A stretch of 64,000 bases of DNA, taken from the NCBI RefSeq assembly GCF_038002605.1, contig NZ_JBBOCT010000001.1:682001-746000 (forward strand). The letters are read 5' to 3'. The translations under genes and the position numbers were made by a program. The notes under the pieces were generated by a model that had not been told where the DNA came from, made no database searches, and was given only the letters and a program-made list of their open reading frames with translations. The DNA is from Bacillus sp. FSL K6-3431. Lineage in GTDB: Bacteria; Bacillota; Bacilli; Bacillales; Bacillaceae_C. Shown here in pieces: positions 14,827 through 23,897 of the stretch; position 1 is the first letter of the stretch, and the number at the start of each line of letters is the position of its first letter.

Positions 14827-15786
14827 TTAAATCACCTTCACTTTCAAACTCATCGTGTGGATCCCTTCGGACCACTCGTGAGAACACTCATCAACAAGGA
14901 AGTATTCCTTTATGCCAAGCTTTTCGATATAAATATAAACAAAGCAACCGGCTCGTACTTTCCACTGGCCAAGACACTCCAACTCAAGTGTTTTGATTTC
15001 ACGATTTAATAACTTAATCATCTTATCTGATAAATCTTTGATTTGAGCTGCCGTCATATTCGCATCGACTTTTCTAAATTTCTGCAACCTACCCCACTTG
15101 GCAATATTTTTAGAGTCTTGGACAATGTAGACTTCCCTTTTGCTTGTCTTCTCGTTATCATGGACAAGCTTCACACGGTTTGCGGTTTCTTTATCGATAG
15201 ATTTTGTGTAGTCAAAAGCAAAAAGCAGGCTATCTTCACCAATATAGAAGTCGTCTGCCGGGATAGCTATATCATGAATATTTCGTAAAGCAAGTGCACC
15301 AAAATCATCGTAGAGTACGAAGTTTTGATTTGTTGCAATTAGCGTTGAATCTAAGTATTTAGAAACTACGTCAAGCGCCTGTTTATCATCCTCGACGACA
15401 CCCGGCACCACGTACCCGGTATTCGTGATAGTTCCCAACTTCAAACCAAAATCAGAAGCGATTTTCTTAATCGCGTTAGAAGCTGTTGTTGCTGGTAAAA
15501 CGAAAGTGTCTTGGTTCATTAAATAACGTAATTGATCATAAGCTTTAACTGACACTTCCCCATCCTTGGTATAATTACTTTCAAATACATAGCCATAGAA
15601 TATTTTCTGTTTTTTATCCATTGCCCGCAGGACCGCACCATTCACAATAGGGTATTTAGCAGGATCCTCTAATACAAGTGAAGCTTCAAAGGATCCCGCT
15701 TTACCGATTCTTTCAGTCTTCCATTCTATCGATGCGACAGGAATATCTAGCACTGTTCCATTTCGGTTATCAATCAATACTTCCAT
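14827..15786 (-). CDS. xkdQ: Baseplate hub protein XkdQ
   Basis: A 319-residue hub protein of the XkdQ / late control D group, equivalent to T4 gp27. The opening NRNGTVLDIPVASIEWKTER and the middle AIKKIASDFGLKLG, where the tail tube meets the central spike, are typical. It directly follows the LysM-containing XkdP gene. Confidence 0.85.
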   Translation of the reverse strand: MEVLIDNRNGTVLDIPVASIEWKTERIGKAGSFEASLVLEDPAKYPIVNGAVLRAMDKKQKIFYGYVFESNYTKDGEVSVKAYDQLRYLMNQDTFVLPATTASNAIKKIASDFGLKLGTITNTGYVVPGVVEDDKQALDVVSKYLDSTLIATNQNFVLYDDFGALALRNIHDIAIPADDFYIGEDSLLFAFDYTKSIDKETANRVKLVHDNEKTSKREVYIVQDSKNIAKWGRLQKFRKVDANMTAAQIKDLSDKMIKLLNREIKTLELECLGQWKVRAGCFVYIYIEKLGIKEYFLVDECSHEWSEGIHTMSLKVKVI

Positions 15787-15795
15787 TCAGACACC

Positions 15796-16500
15796 TCATT
15801 TCTTTGTCCAATTAGGAGGTATTTTCAATTTTAATCCGATAGGCAAACGGGTTATTTGACTATTTTTGATACCATTTAGTTTTTGTAGCGCTGGATAGTT
15901 GGTACCTTTACCCGTGAATTTTTGGGCTACTTTCCAAAGACTATCGCCTTTCACAAGAGAATATGTTTTCGGCTGTGCTTTTGTATTCTGCCGTGGTGGG
16001 GCTTTTTTCTTCACTACTTTTGGTTTCGGGGCTGGCTTTGGTTTTGGTGACGGTTTAGGCTTTGGAGGTAAAGCCACTTTCATCTTCTTCGGACCAAAAG
16101 CCACGTATTTTAACAAACTTAATGAGTAGTTTACATCTTTAATGCCGAAAGACTCATCATATTCAAAGGATTCAATGGTAACCAACTCGTTAATAACAAA
16201 GGAACCATTTACATACACATAACGAACTGGTAATTTCTTTTCTTGCCAACGTTCAAGTTTTTGAATGTAATACTTCGGTTGCTTGAATTCAGAAACTAGG
16301 AAGTGATATTTTTGAGACGGGAAGAAAGATTCAAGTTCAAACTCCTTCAATTCAACATCTTTCGGTATGTTCACACTACCTAGCTTAGCAATTTTAAATT
16401 GCTCACCGTCTCCTGCTCTTGAGACACTCACTTTCTCAGGGTTTACCGGGAGACGGAATCCCTCTGAGTCGTTATTTACGCTTAAATAGATACCGTACAT
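15796..16500 (-). CDS. xkdP: XkdP-like tail protein with LysM domain
   Basis: A 234-residue protein. The N-terminal half (LPVNPEKVSVSRAGDG, KYYIQKLERWQEKKLPVRYV) is the conserved XkdP tail-assembly domain, a counterpart of T4 gp53/gp48-type proteins. A proline/lysine linker (about residues 148-175, PKPKPSPKPKPAPKP) leads to a C-terminal LysM (YSLVKGDSLWKVAQKF) that binds peptidoglycan. The ATG at 16500 overlaps the tape measure TGA by one base. Confidence 0.87.
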   Translation of the reverse strand: MYGIYLSVNNDSEGFRLPVNPEKVSVSRAGDGEQFKIAKLGSVNIPKDVELKEFELESFFPSQKYHFLVSEFKQPKYYIQKLERWQEKKLPVRYVYVNGSFVINELVTIESFEYDESFGIKDVNYSLSLLKYVAFGPKKMKVALPPKPKPSPKPKPAPKPKVVKKKAPPRQNTKAQPKTYSLVKGDSLWKVAQKFTGKGTNYPALQKLNGIKNSQITRLPIGLKLKIPPNWTKK

Positions 16501-19500
16501 CACGGATAAACCCCCTTTGCACTTCTTGAAATTTCTTCTTCGAGCATTTTTTCAATTTTACGGATTATCTTATCAATATCAGCTTCTTCTCTTACTGTCA
16601 TATCTCCCGAAAACGAGACTTGTGGAGTAAGCGTAACAAAATTCTGGATAGATCGTATATCCGCTAATTCACGAAGCATTTTCAAATCTTCATCTGCGAT
16701 ATTGATTTCATCATCGATTTTACCGACAGAATCTAATTTTCCACCAGTCGGGTTATTCCCTTTCTTCCCTGCTGCACCAGGAGCCTTTTTGCCACCACTT
16801 CCTGGGGCTTTTTTATCCGCTCCTCCTGGTGCGGTTGCTCCACCAAGGGTGGGATCGAAATCCCCAATTTTAAAATCATCAGCACTAGGTGGACCAGGTT
16901 GATCTTTAGCGCTGAATAGCCCTGTTACTTTATCGACGGCCCCCGTTAACTTTTCTGAAGCTTTCATTGAAGCCTTCGCTCCTGTGGCAAACCCTTTACC
17001 ATAAGCAGCAGTTGTGTTTTTGTACTCTAAGCGATCAAAAGAAGCTTTTTGCGGTGCCGATGGCATGGTGATATTTTTAGCATAGTTTCCTGCTGAATCT
17101 AACCTGCCTAGATTTGTTGATTTTGGCGCTGTGGGCATTGTTACGCTATTCGCATACGCTCCGGCAGTGTTCATTTTTCCTAAACTCACATTAGCCGCCT
17201 TTACAGGGGCTGCGAGACTTTTCCCGATATTAGCAGCAAAGTCTGAAACTCCTCCACCCAACTTTAAATCTACGGTACCAATCGTACTAATGTTCACGCC
17301 AGGTATATTATTAATCATGCCTATCAAAGAATTAATCCCTGATGCCACTGAATTGATTAAATTCGAAATAGAACTTAGTGCAGCGTTCACCATTCCAACG
17401 GAGGCACTTGCGACTCCGCTCGCTATAGAAGTAACAAACGTTCCCATTTGATAAAAAGCCTTTTGGACGTCATACACGCCATCATTCCACGTATTTGCAA
17501 ACCATTCAGCTGCTTTTATGCCTGCATTTACTATTGCGTCTAGTACCATCCGAGTAAGAAGGTTTAACGCTATCCAACTCATCTGAACGTTATAGATTGA
17601 TTGGCTCCACGCATTTATGAACCACTCTGCTACCGCTAAAGCATAATTCCCTATAGCGTCGAGTACCATAAAGGTTAGTAACTTTAGTCCAATCCACCCC
17701 AATTGAACTATATATACTGCTTGATGCCATGTATTTACGAACCATTCTGCAACCATAATGCCGAAATTGGCGATCCCTATAAGAACGTTGTAGAAAACTG
17801 CTCCTAGCCAATAGAGTGAGCCAACGATTGCACCTATAGCAATTGCGGTTTGATCACTCCAAGCGACCATGGCATAGATAACGAGTGCGATAACTCCGAC
17901 AATGATAAGTAAAATCCATACAATTGGATTAGAGAAATAAGCTTTATTTACAAGCCACTGTACGGCAGCCCATGCTAACGTTGCTAATCGAATAAGACCT
18001 AATATTGTGTACTGCACAGCTAGCATTGCGACAAGAGCTGCAAGCATAGATCCCATGACAGTTAAGATGGGTGCAATCCATGACCAGTTATCTGCAAAAA
18101 TTCCGGCCACCCACAAAGCTGTTTGTCCAAACCGTGATAAAATATGAGCAATTAACGTTATCGAAGCACCGACAGCTGCGAAAATACCATCAAAGCGATT
18201 TCCGGCGAACGTTTCGTTGAACATATCGATTAAAGGAAGGAAAGCTGCTACGGCAGGACCAATATAGACGGGAATTTTTTTGATTAAATCAGTTACGACA
18301 CCGATACCTTTTGTTAAGGGTTCAATGTAGCTTTCCATCATTTTGTCTCCAGCATTTCTGATTGATGACTTAAAGGAGTCAAATGCACCTAATATTGTAC
18401 CTTTAACGCCAGCCATTCCGCCCTTAAACTGCTTGTTCATGCCTTTAACTAAACCATCGATAGCCTGTCCTGCTCCAATTGCCCCTGAGGATATTTGTTT
18501 TTTCATTTCTTCAGCGGAAACACCTGCAGCTTCGCCTAGCATTTTATAACTGTCTACTCCAAAGCGAGCTAAACGATTTACTTCCATCCCCGTGATTCTT
18601 CCTTGAGCCTGGATCATACCGAATATGTCTGCTGCGTCCGCGATATCGGCATTACTCCCTCCTACAGAGGCTACTGCATCACCCACTGCCTGCATTATCG
18701 GGAAAGTATTTTCCGCTTCAATTCCAAATGCAATCAAATTTCTGCTTGACGAGAGTAAATCAGGATATGCAAAAGGCGTCTTCAAAGCAAATGCATACAT
18801 ATCATCCATATATGCTTTTGCTTTTTTGGCATCTCCTAGGAAGGTTGTGAATGCCGATTGTGATGACTGCTTTAATGCCTGGAACTGTATTCCTTGTGAA
18901 AACATATTTCCCAAAAAGTTCTTGGCCGCACCGAAAGCTTTATAGGCCCCAACTACACCTAACAGTCCTGTAGCAAGACTTTTAATTCCTGGTAGCCCTG
19001 AATTTACAGATTGATTAAATTTATCTTGCTGACTCGCTGCTTTGTCCGCACTATCCCCAGCACTTTTCATGATGTTCCTTAAACGCTCCAAGATAGACGA
19101 TGGTCGAAGTTGCTGCATAACTGCATTAAATTTTGATTGTTTTGTTGTCGCTGTATCAGTCTCATTACCCATATTCTTAAACAGGTTTCGTATGCGCTCT
19201 AATATTGTAGGTGGCTTCATTGCGTTCAAAGTTTTGTTAAACTGATCTTGCCCTTTAGTCGCCTTCTCCGCGCTTGAAGCAGCTGTATCCATAGCCTTAG
19301 CCAGACCTTGCGTTTTAGCAGGTGAAGGGCTGCTGTTCACTGCTGCATTTAGCTTATTTTGCTGTTCCGCCGCTTTCCCAGCGCTAGTCCCCACATTATT
19401 AAGAGAAGATTCTAGGCTACCGGCATTTGTTGAAGAGGTAAGCTTTTCGACAGCCCCATTCAATTTGTTCTGCTGTTCTTCAGCCTTCTGTGCACTACCG

Positions 19501-19715
19501 CCAGCGTTGTCCATTGATGAACGTAAGCGTTCAAAATCTGCTGAAGCATTCGTGATGTTTTTACGTGCATTTGCCAAGCTTTTTTGGTCTAAGTTGTTTG
19601 TAGCCGCGTCCATCTGCTCCATGACTCTGACCGTACTGTCCATTGCCTTCATCATTTTCATAAGAGGCCCGGTTAATTTATCCTGAAGCGCCAGCGTTGT
19701 TTGTGCTCCTGACAT
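16500..19715 (-). CDS. xkdO: Tape measure protein (XkdO-like)
   Basis: A 1071-residue protein that sets tail length and is ejected during infection. The N-terminal 250 residues contain about five repeats of SA-x-KA-x-x-QQ-x-KLN type. Residues 250-480 are the conserved tape measure domain (SSRNLIAFGIEAENTFPIMQ, ITGMEVNRLARFGVDSYKM). Strong hydrophobic helices span about 500-640. Next come three successive copies of a 40-residue unit beginning AEWF. The ATG at 19715 is preferred because AGGTAGGTGAG stands 5 bases before it. Confidence 0.9.
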   Translation of the reverse strand: MSGAQTTLALQDKLTGPLMKMMKAMDSTVRVMEQMDAATNNLDQKSLANARKNITNASADFERLRSSMDNAGGSAQKAEEQQNKLNGAVEKLTSSTNAGSLESSLNNVGTSAGKAAEQQNKLNAAVNSSPSPAKTQGLAKAMDTAASSAEKATKGQDQFNKTLNAMKPPTILERIRNLFKNMGNETDTATTKQSKFNAVMQQLRPSSILERLRNIMKSAGDSADKAASQQDKFNQSVNSGLPGIKSLATGLLGVVGAYKAFGAAKNFLGNMFSQGIQFQALKQSSQSAFTTFLGDAKKAKAYMDDMYAFALKTPFAYPDLLSSSRNLIAFGIEAENTFPIMQAVGDAVASVGGSNADIADAADIFGMIQAQGRITGMEVNRLARFGVDSYKMLGEAAGVSAEEMKKQISSGAIGAGQAIDGLVKGMNKQFKGGMAGVKGTILGAFDSFKSSIRNAGDKMMESYIEPLTKGIGVVTDLIKKIPVYIGPAVAAFLPLIDMFNETFAGNRFDGIFAAVGASITLIAHILSRFGQTALWVAGIFADNWSWIAPILTVMGSMLAALVAMLAVQYTILGLIRLATLAWAAVQWLVNKAYFSNPIVWILLIIVGVIALVIYAMVAWSDQTAIAIGAIVGSLYWLGAVFYNVLIGIANFGIMVAEWFVNTWHQAVYIVQLGWIGLKLLTFMVLDAIGNYALAVAEWFINAWSQSIYNVQMSWIALNLLTRMVLDAIVNAGIKAAEWFANTWNDGVYDVQKAFYQMGTFVTSIASGVASASVGMVNAALSSISNLINSVASGINSLIGMINNIPGVNISTIGTVDLKLGGGVSDFAANIGKSLAAPVKAANVSLGKMNTAGAYANSVTMPTAPKSTNLGRLDSAGNYAKNITMPSAPQKASFDRLEYKNTTAAYGKGFATGAKASMKASEKLTGAVDKVTGLFSAKDQPGPPSADDFKIGDFDPTLGGATAPGGADKKAPGSGGKKAPGAAGKKGNNPTGGKLDSVGKIDDEINIADEDLKMLRELADIRSIQNFVTLTPQVSFSGDMTVREEADIDKIIRKIEKMLEEEISRSAKGVYP

Positions 19716-19746
19716 ATTCTCACCTACCTTTCTTATAAACAACAGA

Positions 19747-19775
19747 AAAAAACACCCAGTTGGGTGTTTTTACAT
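19747..19775 (-). terminator. Terminator between lipoprotein gene and tape measure gene
   Basis: Minus strand: AACACCCA / TGGGTGTT (19751-19768) followed by a T-run. It isolates the lipoprotein gene from the downstream structural operon, as is usual for morons. Confidence 0.75.
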
Positions 19776-19796
19776 GGTTGTACTTATATTCCGAAA

Positions 19797-20429
19797 CTAT
19801 TCTTCAAAAGCATCAGGGTAAACTACTGTATTAAAGATATTTCCTGTATCCACGTTTTTATAAAAAACGGTAACTTTGTAATCGTCTGAATCCACACCTA
19901 TAAACGCTTGGTAAAATAGAGCAGATATAGCAAGACCAAATACTGCAATCCCATCAAAACTATCTTCAAATGCTTCTTGATCCACAACCAATGTAAATTC
20001 CGAAAAGTCCTTATTATGAGTTATATCTTTGATAGAGGCGGCTTCAGTATCAATTTTTACGTCATCCACATATTCCAACAAATTAGATTCCAACTCTTTT
20101 AATATCTCTTTATGTTTCGCTTTAGGCATTTTATAAGTGAGAGAACCATCATCATTAAGTTTTACTTCATTCACACCGTCATTTTTTGCTTCTGCGATAA
20201 CCTCATCTATATCTTGTCCTTCAAATAGTGAAGGTGGTAATGTGATTTCAACATTTAAAATACCTTTATCTACCTCGATTGCTTGGTCTTTTGATTCCTC
20301 TGGATTTTCTTCCAGTAGAACTTCCTTAGATCCCTCTGGTGTTTTCTTCTTGTTTTCGCTTTCTGCTTTTGAATCACATGCTGTCATTACCAATAATAAT
20401 GTAAGTAACAATAATAGTGTTTTTTTCAT
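19797..20429 (-). CDS. Putative lipoprotein moron beside the tape measure gene
   Basis: A 210-residue protein with a lipoprotein signal: KK, leucine-rich core and lipobox VMTAC with Cys at about residue 18. A charged linker (residues 20-55) precedes a globular part (VEITLPPSLFEGQDIDEVI, then KDFSEFTLVVDQEAFEDS). It should sit on the outer face of the membrane. It interrupts the conserved chaperone-to-tape-measure order and has its own GGGGG-rich ribosome site, a possible promoter upstream (TTTATG-17-TATAGA at about 20440-20470) and a terminator. Possible role: superinfection exclusion. Family not recognised. Confidence 0.75.
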   Translation of the reverse strand: MKKTLLLLLTLLLVMTACDSKAESENKKKTPEGSKEVLLEENPEESKDQAIEVDKGILNVEITLPPSLFEGQDIDEVIAEAKNDGVNEVKLNDDGSLTYKMPKAKHKEILKELESNLLEYVDDVKIDTEAASIKDITHNKDFSEFTLVVDQEAFEDSFDGIAVFGLAISALFYQAFIGVDSDDYKVTVFYKNVDTGNIFNTVVYPDAFEE

Positions 20430-20492
20430 CCTGCACCCCCTTAGGTATTCTATACTATTCTACCAAAACACCATAAAGAGTGGAAATATTTA

Positions 20493-20684
20493 CTATCTTT
20501 TCCTCTTAATTTGCTTTGCTTCCTCCTTCTCTTCGTCGGTACGTATCTGAATACTAGCAATCACGAAAGCTTTTTCTTTTCGGTCCATTTCAAAAAACTC
20601 ACGCGGTCTAATTCGTAAACGGTGGAGGGCATAGTGGGCATACACCGCTTCAGTGTCTACCTCATCTTTCCCCCCACCAATTAG
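20493..20684 (-). CDS. Tail assembly chaperone T part (made by -1 frameshift)
   Basis: A 63-codon frame without a start codon continues the tail chaperone gene. The upstream gene ends GCA AAA AAC TAA; A-AAA-AAC (20690-20684) is a classic -1 slippery heptamer. After slipping, reading continues LIGGGKDEVDTEAVYAHYAL, then RPREFFEMDRKEKAFVIASI, with the aromatic, acidic character of T-type tail chaperones. The fusion would be about 196 residues. Such G/GT frameshifts at this gene position are widely conserved in dsDNA tailed phages. Confidence 0.82.
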   Translation of the reverse strand, partial: LIGGGKDEVDTEAVYAHYALHRLRIRPREFFEMDRKEKAFVIASIQIRTDEEKEEAKQIKRKR

Positions 20685-21082
20685 TTTTTTGCTTCTTCTA
20701 TATCTTCATCGATAGTCGTATCTAAACCGCTGATCTCAGAGACCTTTTCAAGAATTTGAGCAGCCTCACCAAGTAAGAATAGGATAGAATATAAATTCTC
20801 CGCACCTCTCACACCGTAAGACTCTTGCAGAGCCGCATCGTCTAAATCAGGATATATAATTGAGGCAGTACAAACCCCTCGGTTATATCTTACAACATCA
20901 AAGGTACGTTCCATTCTCCCTTTGATTCCGGGCTTATTCACGAAACACCTATCATTGATTTTATCAGCCTCACCAGAAGTAAGCGGGCGTAAAAGAATCT
21001 TCTCATCAAAGCGATCAAGCTTCAACGAGACGTTTTCTACTTCTTTTACATTACCTTTCATAAACGCATTAAAATTACTCAT
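20681..21082 (-). CDS. xkdN: Tail assembly chaperone G part (XkdN-like)
   Basis: A 133-residue protein of the XkdN family, between tail tube and tape measure, binding the tape measure protein during assembly. Features: SLKLDRFDEKILLRPLTSGE and LDDAALQESYGVRGAENLYS. Its last sense codons form the slippery A-AAA-AAC. GGAGG precedes the ATG. A fraction of ribosomes should shift into the T frame at 20684. Confidence 0.85.
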   Translation of the reverse strand: MSNFNAFMKGNVKEVENVSLKLDRFDEKILLRPLTSGEADKINDRCFVNKPGIKGRMERTFDVVRYNRGVCTASIIYPDLDDAALQESYGVRGAENLYSILFLLGEAAQILEKVSEISGLDTTIDEDIEEAKN

Positions 21083-21107
21083 TCAAAAAACCTCCAGTTA
21101 TTTTCTA

Positions 21108-21575
21108 TTAATTATTCAAAACCTTAAATTGATTTAAGAAATCAAAATCATCGAACGTGAAATCAGTCTCATCCTTTAGTAAGTCTTCGCTGTCACCGTC
21201 AAGAGCCGCCAATAATGCCCCATCCGGAACAACATTTTTGATAAGCGTTGTTTGTTTCCCTGCTCTTGACGTAATATCAGCATTAATAACTTGGACATCC
21301 ATCACTGGAGATTTACCTGTCTTCAGGTATTGCAGGGCCATACGGCGCATTTCTGGTCGATGGTAATGAATCTCCATGGAGCCTGTCCCCTCTGCTCCTA
21401 CAATCTTACTCCCTTTCATCCTTTTCCCTATCGATTTCACATCTGCCTTTGTGTAATCGATACGCGCTTCAAATTTAACTAATTCTGCATACTCATGCAC
21501 AGTACCATCAATCGTGATAAATACTGTTCCTTCTTTCGCGGAAATCGCATCACTGTTTTGCATGATTCTACCCAT
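21108..21575 (-). CDS. xkdM: Tail tube protein (XkdM)
   Basis: A 155-residue inner tube subunit of the contractile tail. It shows the family opening (GTVFITIDGTVHEYAEL), the KSIGKRMKGSKIVG loop, and the membrane-contacting-like beta strands ending DFTFDDFDFLNQFKVL. It follows the sheath gene. GGAGGTGGAG precedes the ATG. Confidence 0.88.
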   Translation of the reverse strand: MGRIMQNSDAISAKEGTVFITIDGTVHEYAELVKFEARIDYTKADVKSIGKRMKGSKIVGAEGTGSMEIHYHRPEMRRMALQYLKTGKSPVMDVQVINADITSRAGKQTTLIKNVVPDGALLAALDGDSEDLLKDETDFTFDDFDFLNQFKVLNN

Positions 21576-21589
21576 TTACTCCACCTCCA

Positions 21590-22903
21590 TTATTTACATT
21601 CAACTGTCATATATAGTTTTTCCATCGCGTCATTAAACTTGATAGACAATCGAGCTAGAACGGCATCTTTCTCATTACCTTGCTCCACAATAAATTCATC
21701 TGGATCGTAAGGTTCAATCGCCCCTCGGCTAACCAGTCCGTCTAATACTGCGGTCATTACTTGCCCCTTAAATAAATTTCTGCCATCCTCATCGTTATTC
21801 ACTTTCCCAATAAAGGTACGTGAATAAATGTGCTGCACATTATCACTTAGAATATCAATAGAGCGAATAATCTTGTTTTTCCTAAAATCTTGGTTTTTCT
21901 TTACTGTAAACGTTCTGAATGTGTTAATGTCTTGTTCGATAACGATTCGATCAATGCCATCCAAACCTTGTTGGAATGTAAAGACAATGTGACCGTCTTT
22001 TAGAGCTTTGACAATCTCCTCATGTGACAAGCGTTCACAGTCAATGGCTCCTGGATACTCCGTATATGTTAAGGAATTAGTATCTGCAGTCGCATATGCA
22101 GCCGCGTACCAGTAAACTGCATTTTCTGCCTCAATCACTTCATATCCATCAAGCACGACAGAGTTTTTAACTGAAACCACACCTTCATGATCTGCAGCAT
22201 TGTAATTATTCGTTACGAAGGTTACGTTTTTGCCTTCATCTTCTCTCCAATGAATCACCTTTGCGGAAAATAGCGTTTTGATAGAATCATCATCTGTCCC
22301 TACAGCCACCACCTTAAAGGATTGAGAGTCTAACCCTTCGGCAAAACTAGCATATGAATCATTCGTTGCACCTGTTGTGCTGCCTCCTGATAAGGATAAA
22401 GTGGCATCCTCTTCAGGTAACTCCCCGCTAAACGTTACAAAAGCATTTGCTTCTAGTTCAGCTGCACTTTCCACTGTTTGGGCATCCATTTGAGTAGATC
22501 CGTAGAATGTTTTAACGGTTGCCCCATCATCTAAACCGACAGACACTGTGACAGTGATTTTATTGCCTTCAATGCCCCCGTATAGAGCCGTGGCTTCAAA
22601 CGTTCCACTTGTCGTTGTAGCCTTTGTTCCTTCTCCACTTAAATTGTAAATGAGCACCTGACTTGTTCCTTTAAACGCTTCACGAACAGGAATGAGTTCA
22701 CTTAGACTTTTCCCGAAGAGTTCGATAAAGTTCGTATTCGGACTAACTTCTGTAAATGCTTTAGGTTTCCCCCAATCAAGGGCTAAAGGGATTGCAACAG
22801 GACCTGCAGAATCGACCCCAGCACCTGCTAAATCATTTGTTTCGAAGTTGATATATGCACCAGGGCGCACTTTATTTTGAGTTTCCCAATGTCCACCTGT
22901 CAT
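21590..22903 (-). CDS. xkdK: Tail sheath protein (XkdK)
   Basis: A 437-residue sheath protein that contracts to drive the tube through the wall; its presence marks a myovirus-type tail. It opens GGHWETQNKVRPGAYINFET, as in XkdK. The conserved C-terminal assembly region includes TVKKNQDFRKNKIIRSID, YIGKVNND-type residues (RTFIGKVNNDEDGRN) and PDEFIVEQGNEKDAV. AAGGAGG precedes the ATG. Confidence 0.92.
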   Translation of the reverse strand: MTGGHWETQNKVRPGAYINFETNDLAGAGVDSAGPVAIPLALDWGKPKAFTEVSPNTNFIELFGKSLSELIPVREAFKGTSQVLIYNLSGEGTKATTTSGTFEATALYGGIEGNKITVTVSVGLDDGATVKTFYGSTQMDAQTVESAAELEANAFVTFSGELPEEDATLSLSGGSTTGATNDSYASFAEGLDSQSFKVVAVGTDDDSIKTLFSAKVIHWREDEGKNVTFVTNNYNAADHEGVVSVKNSVVLDGYEVIEAENAVYWYAAAYATADTNSLTYTEYPGAIDCERLSHEEIVKALKDGHIVFTFQQGLDGIDRIVIEQDINTFRTFTVKKNQDFRKNKIIRSIDILSDNVQHIYSRTFIGKVNNDEDGRNLFKGQVMTAVLDGLVSRGAIEPYDPDEFIVEQGNEKDAVLARLSIKFNDAMEKLYMTVECK

Positions 22904-23100
22904 TATTTTTTAACCTCCTTATGTTTCCATGCTTTTTCCAGTTTCTTGACTTCTTCTTTTGTGTAACTTTTCTCGTCTTCCAAAATTACACCGAGTAATA
23001 TTTTCTTGTTCGAGCTGTCCTCTGCTTCAATAAATGCACTCTTACTATATTTCTTTTGTTTCCTTGGCTTTGTTTCCTTATCTATCATTTCTTTACTCAC
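22903..23100 (-). CDS. Small lysine-rich phage protein before the sheath gene
   Basis: A 65-residue charged protein (SKEMIDKETKPRKQKKYSKS, then EDEKSYTKEEVKKLEKAWKH) occupying the slot of PBSX XkdJ/YqbK-region small proteins. GTG 23100 is chosen because GGAGG stands 9 bases before it; it overlaps the stop of the preceding gene (GTGAGTAA). Function unknown. Confidence 0.6.
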   Translation of the reverse strand: MSKEMIDKETKPRKQKKYSKSAFIEAEDSSNKKILLGVILEDEKSYTKEEVKKLEKAWKHKEVKK

Positions 23101-23509
23101 TGGCCACGCCTCCATAATGTAATTCTTCCATTTTTGTCTCTTTAAAGATTTCTTTTACTAATTTCTTTACGGTAAATGAAATTACCAAAGTGCCATCGGA
23201 CTTGGTAGCTTTTAATCTATTAACATGGAACGTATTCCCTATATATCTGAAATTTTCTTTAAAGGTTTGACTGACTCTATCATTTTCTGTATAAGCGTTC
23301 CGATCATCTTCTGGAAAGTACGTTACATTAATTAAGTACTCCCACTCCGACAAGCTCCCGAGCTTTCTTTCTTGCTCATCTTCAACAATAAGCACCAAAA
23401 AGGCAGGAGTCTGCAGCCCCTGCCTAACCGGTTCGTCATACACTTTCATTGATGTTCCATAAACTTCTTTAATTTGTTGGATGATGAGTGTTTTCAATTC
23501 AGCTTCCAA
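23093..23509 (-). CDS. Tail terminator family protein
   Basis: A 138-residue protein. LKTLIIQQIKEVYGTSMKVY, EPVRQGLQTPAFLVLIV and FPEDDRNAYTENDRVSQTF resemble the Bacillus phage tail terminator family (DUF6838-like), which caps the finished tail. It starts with TTG and overlaps the preceding gene by 11 bases. Confidence 0.7.
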   Translation of the reverse strand: MEAELKTLIIQQIKEVYGTSMKVYDEPVRQGLQTPAFLVLIVEDEQERKLGSLSEWEYLINVTYFPEDDRNAYTENDRVSQTFKENFRYIGNTFHVNRLKATKSDGTLVISFTVKKLVKEIFKETKMEELHYGGVASE

Positions 23510-23897
23510 AGATGCGTCTCATCTCCTTCTCTACTTCAATTTTCCACATATTTGGAGCGATTTTTTCCATTTCATTTTCGGTCAGTTCAAGCATGAAACG
23601 CCCTTCGACCCATCCGACAGTTTTCCCCGCAACAACTATCCTGTGACCTTTCTCAACGAATGATGCATACTCTAGTTGGTTGTAAATAACGATGATATAC
23701 GTATCACCTTTTTTAATCACATCATATTTCCAATTGTTTCGAAGATCGCCATTATCAACAGGAGTCATCTTCTTTACTTTCCGGATAGCAAGTTGGGCGA
23801 CACGTTTTGCGACTTTTAAATGAATGGCGTGAGAAGCTTTATTCAACTCAATAATATTTGCCTTGATATTAAATACTTCACTGAATTCAAATCCCAT
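23499..23897 (-). CDS. HK97 gp10-like neck protein
   Basis: A 132-residue protein with the gp10 pattern: N-terminal helix (LNKASHAIHLKVAKRVAQLA), TPVDNGDLRNNWKYDV, the turn that defines the family, and NQLEYASFVEKGHR. It acts at the head-tail joint or in tail completion. It overlaps the upstream stop (TAATG). Confidence 0.8.
   Translation of the reverse strand: MGFEFSEVFNIKANIIELNKASHAIHLKVAKRVAQLAIRKVKKMTPVDNGDLRNNWKYDVIKKGDTYIIVIYNQLEYASFVEKGHRIVVAGKTVGWVEGRFMLELTENEMEKIAPNMWKIEVEKEMRRIFGS

Noticed and set aside
18343..19686. Plus-strand alanine/serine-rich ORFs over the tape measure gene
   Set aside because: Complement of repetitive coding sequence; no ribosome site; the minus strand encodes a recognised protein.
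20137..20550. Plus-strand serine/phenylalanine-rich ORF over the lipoprotein gene
   Set aside because: Antisense of the lipoprotein and chaperone T frame; no ribosome site.
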